Of a stretch of DNA of 14,332 bases, positions 1 to 6,867 are shown piece by piece. Every line of letters starts with the position of its first letter. Within the stretch, counting starts at the first letter, position 1. A program made the position numbers and the translations under genes. Source of the DNA: Scatomorpha stercorigallinarum. GTDB lineage: Bacteria; Bacillota; Clostridia; Oscillospirales; Oscillospiraceae. Under the pieces are notes generated by a model. That model was not told the origin of the DNA. It worked only from the letters and a program-made list of their open reading frames with translations, and ran no database searches. The stretch lies in contig CALXGN010000028.1 in the NCBI GenBank assembly GCA_944387865.1, positions 1 through 14,332 of the forward strand, written 5' to 3'.

Positions 1-20
1 AAACCTCCCAAGCATAGGAA

Positions 21-158
21 TGGCCGCCCGCATAGGGCGGCCAAAATCGCCCCGGGGCTTTGCCTCGGGGCGATACCATATCTTGCGCCTTTGAGGCGCA
101 ACCGCGGCGCTGTGCGGCGCGAGGGGGAGCCTACGAGGGGGACGCAGTCCCCCTCGTA
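21..158. repeat. Chain of four intergenic hairpins
   Basis: This gene-free stretch holds four consecutive inverted repeats. Arms 21-29/35-43 are 9 bp and perfect with a 5-nt loop. Arms 46-58/62-74 are 13 bp with one G-T pair and a TTT loop. Arms 83-90/94-101 are 8 bp and perfect. Arms 132-142/148-158 are 11 bp and perfect with loop CGCAG. None is followed by a convincing T-run on either strand, so they are not classical terminators. The last one lies only 3 nt past the thioredoxin stop codon and could end or stabilise that minus-strand transcript. The high density of hairpins suggests a dispersed intergenic repeat family or a structured 3' region. Nothing coding is visible in 1-161. Confidence 0.6.
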
Positions 159-161
159 CTG

Positions 162-470
162 TTATTCCCCGAGCGCAGCCAGCACCTGCGTCCTGGACTG
201 CACGCCCACGGCCTTGCCGGTGACCTTGCCGTCCTGGAAATAGATGAGCGTGGGGATGCTCATGACGCCGAAGCGGGCGGCCAGCTCGGGCTGCTCGTCC
301 ACGTCCACCTTGCAGACCTTCGCGCGGCCGTCAAGGGCCATGTCCACCTCGTCGAGGATGGGCGCCTGCATGCGGCAGGGGCCGCACCAGGTGGCCCAGA
401 AATCCACCACGCAACGGCCGGAGCCGGTGACTTCGTCGAAATTCTCTTTTGTCAGATGTTCTATGGCCAT
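162..470 (-). CDS. trxA: Thioredoxin
   Basis: Encodes a 102-residue cytoplasmic thioredoxin that reduces protein disulfides and is recycled by a thioredoxin reductase. The active site WCGPC is at residues 28-32 (redox Cys29 and Cys32), inside the usual FWATWCGPC context. The cis-proline loop SIPT is at 71-74 with Pro73. Length matches the family (about 100-110 residues) and there is no signal peptide. The ATG has an AAGGAGG site 9 nt upstream that lies inside the last codons of the reductase gene. Only one base separates the two genes, so they are cotranscribed and probably translationally coupled. A minor difference is an extra cysteine at position 20, with another at 53. The assignment is very secure, though genomes often hold several thioredoxin paralogues. 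Confidence 0.96.
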   Translation of the reverse strand: MAIEHLTKENFDEVTGSGRCVVDFWATWCGPCRMQAPILDEVDMALDGRAKVCKVDVDEQPELAARFGVMSIPTLIYFQDGKVTGKAVGVQSRTQVLAALGE

Positions 471-471
471 T

Positions 472-1305
472 TTATTTTTCCTCCTTGGCTCTGTTCTCTA
501 TATATTTTGACGCCGAGAGGGCGGCGATATTCCCCTCCCCGGCGGCCTTGGCCACCTGGTAGGGCGCGCCCGTGCAGTCGCCCGCGGCGAAAACGCCGGG
601 GACGCTGGTGGACATGTCCGCGCCCACTTTGATGTGCCCGTTTTCCAGCTCGAGGCCCGGCAGCAGCGAATCCGGCGCCAGGCCGCTGCGCAGTATGAAC
701 ACGCAGTCGGCGGGATACTCAACGCCGTCCGCCTCCAGGGCCGTCACCCGCTCCGCGCCGAGGATGGCGTATTTTTTCGCCCGCGCGGGGTCGAAATACT
801 CCACTTTGCAGCCGATGCCCCTGAGATACTCCGCCTCCTCCGGCGCGTCCGCCGAGAGGCCCACCACGCAGACGTCCTTCCCCCGGTAGAGCATGCCGTC
901 GCAGGTGGCGCAGTAGCTCACCCCGCGGCCCAGATGCTCCTCCTCGCCGGGGAAGGGCTTCGCGCGCGTGAGGCCACAGGCGAGCACCACCGCGCGGCCC
1001 TGCACGAAATCGCTGCCCACGCTGACGCCGAAGACGCCGCCCATGTCCGCCACGGCCAGCGCCCGGCCGCGCATGAGCTTCACGCCCGAGCGCTCCGCGT
1101 GCGCCACGAAGGCCTCGACGAGCTGCGCGCCCGTGGCAGAGGGCATCGCCGGATAGTTGTCCACGTGCTCCGCGCGGTAGAGCGGCGAATCCTCCGGCGC
1201 GGTTGTGATGATGAGCGCCGTCTTGCCGCGGTGCCGCGCCGTGAGGGCGGCGGAGACGCCCGCGGGCCCCGAGCCTATTATGACTATGTCAAAAACTTCG
1301 TCCAA
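472..1305 (-). CDS. Thioredoxin reductase-like flavoprotein, atypical
   Basis: Encodes a 277-residue FAD enzyme of the thioredoxin reductase family, presumably reducing the thioredoxin encoded directly downstream. The N-terminal FAD motif GSGPAG is at 11-16, the redox motif CATC (then DG) at 132-135, and the C-terminal FAD motif GVFAAGDC at 237-244. It is shorter than typical TrxB (about 305-320 residues). The middle domain, where TrxB carries a GxGxxA motif and an HRRxxxR NADPH-phosphate motif, instead reads VVGLSADAPEEA (147-158) and later YFDPARAK (170-177), so both NADPH signatures are missing. Known pyridine-nucleotide-independent clostridial reductases (ferredoxin-dependent FFTR type) show such a loss, so ferredoxin dependence is a reasonable inference but not proven. 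Start is TTG at 1305, fixed by a strong AAAGGAGG site 7 nt upstream. Other possibility: an NADPH-using TrxB with a degenerate motif. Confidence 0.88.
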   Translation of the reverse strand: MDEVFDIVIIGSGPAGVSAALTARHRGKTALIITTAPEDSPLYRAEHVDNYPAMPSATGAQLVEAFVAHAERSGVKLMRGRALAVADMGGVFGVSVGSDFVQGRAVVLACGLTRAKPFPGEEEHLGRGVSYCATCDGMLYRGKDVCVVGLSADAPEEAEYLRGIGCKVEYFDPARAKKYAILGAERVTALEADGVEYPADCVFILRSGLAPDSLLPGLELENGHIKVGADMSTSVPGVFAAGDCTGAPYQVAKAAGEGNIAALSASKYIENRAKEEK

Positions 1306-1312
1306 GCTGCTG

Positions 1313-1320
1313 CCTCCTTT
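1313..1320 (-). promoter_or_regulatory. Ribosome-binding site fixing a TTG start
   Basis: On the minus strand this reads AAAGGAGG, 7 nt before a TTG codon at 1303-1305. No ATG exists at a suitable distance, so the reductase starts with TTG. The near-perfect Shine-Dalgarno sequence may compensate for the weak start codon. Confidence 0.85.
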
Positions 1321-1339
1321 GCCAGAAACGCTGTAATTG

Positions 1340-1368
1340 ATTATATATTATGAATTCCCCGTTGTAAA
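1340..1368 (-). promoter_or_regulatory. Promoter of the reductase-thioredoxin operon
   Basis: The minus strand shows -35 TTTACA (1363-1368) and -10 TATAAT (1340-1345) separated by 17 bp. Transcription should start near 1333, giving a leader of about 30 nt before the TTG start. The -35 box overlaps the opposite-strand -35 of glnS almost completely. Confidence 0.8.
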
Positions 1369-1390
1369 CCTCGGAATTATCAGGTATAAT
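1362..1390 (+). promoter_or_regulatory. Promoter of glnS
   Basis: The plus strand shows -35 TTGTAA (1362-1367), a 17-bp spacer and a consensus -10 TATAAT (1385-1390). Initiation near 1397 gives a leader of about 30 nt, too short for a T-box or other riboswitch. The box overlaps the -35 of the divergent thioredoxin operon. Confidence 0.82.
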
Positions 1391-1425
1391 GTGTCGGTAT
1401 CACAAAAACTAAAAGGGTGAGAGTT

Positions 1426-3111
<1,686 letters not shown>

Positions 3112-3119
3112 TGGACTGA

Positions 3120-3154
3120 TTTAAGAGGCGCATTATGCGCCTCTTAAATTTTTT
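3120..3154 (+). terminator. Rho-independent terminator of glnS
   Basis: Perfect 13-bp arms (3120-3132 and 3136-3148) enclose a TTA loop and are followed at once by six T residues (3149-3154). It begins 8 nt after the glnS stop. A further GC-rich dyad (3155-3160/3169-3174) follows without a T-run. Confidence 0.95.
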
Positions 3155-3186
3155 GCCTCGCCGGGGGCGCGAGGCTCGGCGGGCTA

Positions 3187-3215
3187 TTGACAGGCTGCAT
3201 CGTTTATATTATACT
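3187..3215 (+). promoter_or_regulatory. Promoter of the gntR operon
   Basis: Perfect -35 TTGACA (3187-3192), 17-bp spacer and -10 TATACT (3210-3215). This is the closest to consensus of the plus-strand promoters in the window, which fits a promoter that is normally held down by a repressor. Start is expected near 3222, about 30 nt before the gntR ATG. Confidence 0.9.
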
Positions 3216-3222
3216 GTGTAAT
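3208..3222. promoter_or_regulatory. Putative GntR operator overlapping -10 and start
   Basis: The 15-bp sequence ATTATACTGTGTAAT is a near-palindrome centred on 3215, with 12 of 15 positions symmetric. It covers the -10 box and the expected transcription start of the operon whose first gene is a GntR regulator. Occupation here would block RNA polymerase, so autorepression is the natural reading. No second copy was noticed upstream of the ABC operon at 6157. Confidence 0.5.
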
Positions 3223-3252
3223 GCAAATAGGACATGGAAGGAGGGACGGCAT

Positions 3253-3633
3253 ATGCTTTTGCAGCTGGATTTTTCCGGCCGGCTGCCCATTTACATGCAG
3301 ATACGCAACCAGATCGTGCTGGGCATCGCCTCCGGCGAGCTTGCGCCGGGGGAAAAGCTGCCCACCATCCGCGCGCTGGCGGAGCAGTCTGGCGTGAACA
3401 TGATGACCGTGAGCAAGGCCTACTCCCTCCTCAAGCAGGAAGGGTACATCACGGCGGACCGCCGTGGCGGGACCGTCGTGAGCGGCTCCCCGGGGGCCGG
3501 GGAGCTCAGCGCTCGCTACCGCGGCGCGCTGCGCATCATCGCCGCCGAGGCCCGCCTGGCCGGCATGGACGAGGACGGCTTCCTCGCCCTCTGCCGGGAC
3601 ATCTATCGCGAAGGGGGGCGCGAAAATGGGTGA
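3253..3633 (+). CDS. GntR-family regulator, YtrA type
   Basis: Encodes a 126-residue cytoplasmic DNA-binding protein. The winged helix-turn-helix spans about residues 8-75, containing PIYMQIRNQIV, GELAPGEKLPTIRALAE and VNMMTVSKAYSLLKQEGY, all hallmarks of GntR. Only a short helical tail of about 50 residues follows instead of a large effector domain, which is the YtrA subfamily layout. Start is ATG 3253 with AGGAGG 8 nt upstream; in-frame codons further upstream overlap the promoter. It is the first gene of a four-gene operon and its end overlaps the next start by 8 nt. YtrA regulators characteristically repress their own operon of membrane proteins or ABC transporters, often linked to envelope stress. 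The ligand is unknown. Confidence 0.93.
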   Translation: MLLQLDFSGRLPIYMQIRNQIVLGIASGELAPGEKLPTIRALAEQSGVNMMTVSKAYSLLKQEGYITADRRGGTVVSGSPGAGELSARYRGALRIIAAEARLAGMDEDGFLALCRDIYREGGRENG

Positions 3634-5005
3634 CTTCACGTTCAGGCTCATCTTCTTCGTCCTGCTCTGGCCGGTGCTGCCGCTCATAAGCCTGCTGATG
3701 GCCAACGAGGCGAAGGTGAAGAAGAACATCATCCTCGGCGTCACGCTGCCGTACACCGGCCAGCACGACGGGCGCGTGCAGGAGATCGTGCGGCGCTTCA
3801 AAAGGGCGCAGTGGCTCTGGTGCGGCGCCGGCAGCGCCATATTCGCCGCCGTGATGTTCCTCGGCGGCGACGAAGGCGTGCTCATCCTCGCGCTGGTGCT
3901 GCTGCCCGCGGCGGTGCTGCTGCCCTATGTCTTTTTCGCGCGGGCGAACAAAAAGCTGCGCGCGCTGAAATCCGCCGAGGGCTGGCGCACGCCCTACGCG
4001 GGCAGCGTGGTCGTCGATATGAAGGCCGCGGCCGGCGACCCGGGCGGGCGGCTGAAGCGCGCCCTTTTCATCCCGCCGGTGGCTGTTTCTCTCGTGCCCG
4101 CCGTGTACGGGCTCATCGCCGGCGGCGCGGAGCGCACGGACGCGCTGCTGTTCTCGCTGCCGATGGCTCTCGTGTGCCTGCTGTGCTGGGCGCTCTATCC
4201 GCTCATCTTCCGCCAGCGCGCGGACGTGGTGGACACGGACAGCGACCTGAACGCCGCATTGACCCGCGTGCGGCGCTACAACTGGGGCAAGATGCTGCTA
4301 GGCACGGAGTATCTGACCGCCGCTTTCGGCGTCGCCTTCTGGCTGCTGCGCAACGACGGGCTCTGGATGACGCTGCTCACCATCGCCTATATGTTCGCGC
4401 TCATCGCCTTCTGCCTCTCCACGGAGTTCGCCGTGCGCCGCGCGCAGGAGCGGCTGACCGCCGCCCACCGCAGCGACGAATATGTGGACGAGGACGACCT
4501 CTGGCTCTGGGGGCTGTTCTACAACAACCCCAACGACCGCCACCTCTTCATCAACGACCGCACCGGCTCCGGCATGGGCGTGAACGTGGGCCGTCCGGCG
4601 GGCCGCGCGATAATCATCGGCACGGCGCTGCTGCTCGTGGGCATGATGGTCTTTGGCGTCTGCCTCTCCGCGGGCTTCGACGCCCCGCGCGAGGCGCACA
4701 TCGAGGGCGGCGTGCTCTCTTTCCGGCATTTTGCGGAAAAATACGAGATACCGCTGGAGGATATCGACTCCCTGGAGCTCATAGACGAGCTGCCCGGCGC
4801 CAAGCGCATCGCCGGCACGGGCCTGCCGAACCTGTTGGAGGGCCGCTTCCGGGTGGAGGGCTATGAGAACACGCGCATCAGCCTGAATCCCGAGGAGCCG
4901 CCGTACATCGCGGTGACTACGCCGGAATTTACGCGCATTTTCTCGCTCGAAACGCCGGAGGAGACGGAGAGCTTCTATAACGAACTCAGGGAGGCGCTGC
5001 CATGA
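3626..5005 (+). CDS. Polytopic membrane protein, DUF5808-like with C-terminal PH-like module
   Basis: Encodes a 459-residue membrane protein of unknown function. Hydrophobic segments lie near residues 5-25, 65-82, 86-105, 150-167, 173-195, 228-265 and 328-348. Before the second segment is a conserved-looking cytosolic loop KKNIILGVTLP (32-42). A DUF5808-like motif, LWLWGLFYNNPNDRHLF followed by GMGVNVGRP, occupies about 292-324. After the last helix a soluble domain (about 355-458) is rich in beta strands and looks like a bacterial PH-type domain. It is a paralogue of the domain in the protein at 5339-5764, with about half of the residues identical. It overlaps gntR by 8 nt and the next gene by 4 nt, indicating tight coupling. 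Proteins of this type recur behind YtrA regulators, and a role in envelope stress is inference. Confidence 0.85.
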   Translation: MGDFTFRLIFFVLLWPVLPLISLLMANEAKVKKNIILGVTLPYTGQHDGRVQEIVRRFKRAQWLWCGAGSAIFAAVMFLGGDEGVLILALVLLPAAVLLPYVFFARANKKLRALKSAEGWRTPYAGSVVVDMKAAAGDPGGRLKRALFIPPVAVSLVPAVYGLIAGGAERTDALLFSLPMALVCLLCWALYPLIFRQRADVVDTDSDLNAALTRVRRYNWGKMLLGTEYLTAAFGVAFWLLRNDGLWMTLLTIAYMFALIAFCLSTEFAVRRAQERLTAAHRSDEYVDEDDLWLWGLFYNNPNDRHLFINDRTGSGMGVNVGRPAGRAIIIGTALLLVGMMVFGVCLSAGFDAPREAHIEGGVLSFRHFAEKYEIPLEDIDSLELIDELPGAKRIAGTGLPNLLEGRFRVEGYENTRISLNPEEPPYIAVTTPEFTRIFSLETPEETESFYNELREALP

Positions 5006-5337
5006 ATATCGGGGCCGTTATGTGTTCGCTTTTAGGCGGGCTGTTCCTGCTGATGGGAGCGCTTTTCGCCGCGCTGAAGGAGAAGGCAGCCATGCTCATC
5101 AGCGGCTTCAACACCCTGCCGCCGGAAAAGCGCGCGCTCTATGACACGGCGCGCATGAGCCGTGACCAGCGCAACTCCTTCCTGCTCTGGGCGGCGGTGC
5201 TCGCCGCCGGGGCCGCGCTCTCGCTGCTCGTCTCGCAGTACTGTGCCATAGCCGCTTTCGCAGTGTGGCTTATACTCTTTTTCAGGGAAGTACACTTCGA
5301 CGTGGAGAAGGCCTTTGAAAAATACAGGAGGAAATAA
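5002..5337 (+). CDS. DUF3784-like small membrane protein
   Basis: Encodes a 111-residue protein with three hydrophobic segments (about 3-24, 60-78 and 79-96). Between the first two is the segment LKEKAAMLISGFNTLPPEKR (25-44), which resembles the characteristic loop of the DUF3784 family. The short basic tail ends KAFEKYRRK. Its ATG overlaps the upstream stop in an ATGA arrangement, so translation is coupled. Family function is unknown; these proteins commonly accompany regulators and other small membrane proteins in Firmicutes. Family recognition is from memory of the motif, not from a search. Confidence 0.82.
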   Translation: MNIGAVMCSLLGGLFLLMGALFAALKEKAAMLISGFNTLPPEKRALYDTARMSRDQRNSFLLWAAVLAAGAALSLLVSQYCAIAAFAVWLILFFREVHFDVEKAFEKYRRK

Positions 5338-5338
5338 C

Positions 5339-5764
5339 ATGAAAGAGCGCAAGGGCAATCTCAACGCGCGGATTGTTTTCACTGTGATTCTGCTGCTGGC
5401 GATAGCGGCATTCATCCTCTTCGCCGTGTTCTCGCCCCGCCGGGCGGAGGTGTCGGACGGCACGCTGCATTTCAGCCACCTCTTCACGGAGTTCGACGTG
5501 CCGCTTTCCGGCATCTCGTCCTTAGAGCTGCTCGAGGAGCTGCCTCCGATCAGTAAAATCAGCGGCATAGGCGTCTATTTCCTCTCCGAGGGCTGGTATG
5601 AGGTCGAGGGCTACGGCCGCTGCACCGTGAGCCTGAACCAGAGCCAGCCGCCGTTCATAGCGATAACAACGGCGGACGGCGCGTGGGTGTTCTCGCTGAA
5701 AACGCCGGAAGAGACGGAGGGGTTTTATAACGAACTCAGGGAGGCGCTGGGCGGCGTCCGGTAG
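5339..5764 (+). CDS. Membrane-anchored PH-like domain protein, paralogue of upstream C-terminus
   Basis: Encodes a 141-residue protein with one transmembrane helix (about 11-32) followed by a soluble domain (about 35-138). That domain aligns without major gaps to residues 355-458 of the protein at 3626-5005. By eye about 53 of 104 positions match, with long identical runs such as KTPEETE/ETPEETE and FYNELREAL. The ATG at 5339 is chosen for the AGGAGG site 7 nt upstream; the in-frame ATG at 5315 lies inside the preceding gene. It is the last gene of the operon, directly followed by two small hairpins. It may act as a partner or decoy of the larger protein, since both carry the same module next to a membrane helix, but this is inference. 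Confidence 0.83.
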   Translation: MKERKGNLNARIVFTVILLLAIAAFILFAVFSPRRAEVSDGTLHFSHLFTEFDVPLSGISSLELLEELPPISKISGIGVYFLSEGWYEVEGYGRCTVSLNQSQPPFIAITTADGAWVFSLKTPEETEGFYNELREALGGVR

Positions 5765-6156
5765 CCACACTGCGTGTGGAGGCAGAGCACCGCTCTGCGG
5801 CGAGGGCGTCCCGACAACTACCCGTTAGTGCCGCGACCGCAGGGAGCAATGCACGGTTTTGATGGCTCACGTCATTCGCCCTACGGGATGACTACTTAAC
5901 GATTCCGTAAAGTTGAGTGATAGCCGACTTTTGGCTCCGATTTGCACCAAAGCGTCTTTTCTTTGGAGTCTGAGGGGTTTCTTTTTGACAAGGCAAAAAG
6001 AAATCTCTCAGAAGGGCGTTGCAGGGAGCCTATTCCCTGCACCCGCCTCGCGCCCGGAGGGCGCGCTCTGCCCGCGGCCGCATGGCCGAAGTTGATAATT
6101 TCTTGAATATTTCGCGGCAAACTATCGCCGCCAACAAACACAAGGAGGACCTGACC
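5765..6156. other. 392-bp gene-free, hairpin-rich spacer
   Basis: No convincing gene is present. Successive dyads are visible: 5765-5770/5774-5779 (6 bp), 5782-5788/5792-5798 (7 bp), 5894-5900/5912-5918 (7 bp with one G-T pair), 5969-5987/5994-6012 (19 bp with two G-T pairs), 6021-6027/6034-6040 (7 bp) and 6050-6055/6059-6064 (6 bp). The middle part (about 5800-5960) is less GC-rich than the genes around it and has no ribosome-binding site with an open frame. A dispersed intergenic repeat, a structured 3'/5' RNA or a decayed element are all possible. I could not find a confident promoter for the ABC operon, though one may lie at 6085-6130. Confidence 0.55.
5969..6012. repeat. Long AT-rich hairpin (19-bp stem)
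   Basis: Arms 5969-5987 and 5994-6012 pair over 19 bp with two G-T wobbles around the loop ACAAGG. The stem core is TTTCTTTTTG against CAAAAAGAAA. On either strand the A/T blocks are within the stem rather than after it, so this differs from a standard terminator. It is the strongest secondary-structure element in the spacer. Confidence 0.65.
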
Positions 6157-6864
6157 ATGCTCAGAATCGAGCACCTGACCAAGACTTTCGGCGAGAAGAA
6201 GGCCGTGGACGACCTCTCGCTGCACATCCGCCCGGGCGAGATCTACGGCTTCATAGGCCACAACGGCGCGGGCAAGACCACGACCATCAAGGCCTGCTGC
6301 GGCATCATGGCCTTCGACGCCGGCGAGATCTACATCGACGGCAAAAACGTCAAAAAGCAGCCGCTGGAGTGCAAGCGCGAGACGGCCTATATCCCCGACA
6401 ACCCGGATCTGTACGACTTCCTCTCCGGCATCAAATACCTCAACTTCGTCTGCGACATCTTCGGCGTGCCGCAGGCCGAGCGGCAGGAGCGGATACACAA
6501 ATACGCCGATATATTCGAGCTCACGGGCGACCTGGCCGAACCCATCAGCGCCTATTCCCACGGCATGAAGCAGAAGCTCGCCATAATCTCCGCGCTGGTG
6601 CACTCGCCGAAGCTCATAATCATGGACGAGCCCTTCGTCGGGCTCGACCCCGTGGCCTCGCACAAGCTCAAGGGGCTGATGCGCGAGCACTGCGACGCGG
6701 GCGGCGCCATCTTCTTCTCCACGCACGTGCTGGAGGTGGCCGAAAAGCTCTGCGACATGGTGGCGATCATCAAGGGCGGGCGGCTCATCCGCTCCGGCAC
6801 GATGGACGAGGTGCGCGGCGACGATTCCCTTGAGGACGTGTTCCTCGAGCTGGAGGAGGAGTGA
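6157..6864 (+). CDS. ABC transporter ATP-binding protein
   Basis: Encodes a 235-residue cytoplasmic ATPase subunit that powers the permease encoded next. Walker A GHNGAGKTT is at 34-42, the signature region SAYSHGMKQK at 131-140 (a SHGMK form of LSGGQ seen in ABC-2 exporters), Walker B LIIMDEP at 153-159, the D-loop GLDP at 162-165 and the switch histidine H190. The Q-loop position reads YIPDNP, an Asp where Gln is canonical. ATG 6157 is chosen for the AAGGAGG site 8 nt upstream; earlier in-frame codons lie in the hairpin region and encode no ABC-like sequence. Three bases separate it from the permease gene. The substrate cannot be read from the sequence. Confidence 0.95.
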   Translation: MLRIEHLTKTFGEKKAVDDLSLHIRPGEIYGFIGHNGAGKTTTIKACCGIMAFDAGEIYIDGKNVKKQPLECKRETAYIPDNPDLYDFLSGIKYLNFVCDIFGVPQAERQERIHKYADIFELTGDLAEPISAYSHGMKQKLAIISALVHSPKLIIMDEPFVGLDPVASHKLKGLMREHCDAGGAIFFSTHVLEVAEKLCDMVAIIKGGRLIRSGTMDEVRGDDSLEDVFLELEEE

Positions 6865-6867
6865 GCC

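Noticed and set aside
1391..1425. T-box riboswitch upstream of glnS
   Set aside because: The predicted leader is only about 30 nt, far too short for a T-box stem I and antiterminator.
6019..6156. Upstream in-frame extension of the ABC ATPase starting in the hairpin region
   Set aside because: The extra 46 residues are Arg/Ala-rich translation of hairpin DNA, while ATG 6157 has an ideal ribosome-binding site and begins the normal ATPase fold.
5765..6156. Insertion-sequence remnant in the large spacer
   Set aside because: No transposase fragment, terminal inverted repeats or target duplication could be identified; only short local hairpins are visible.
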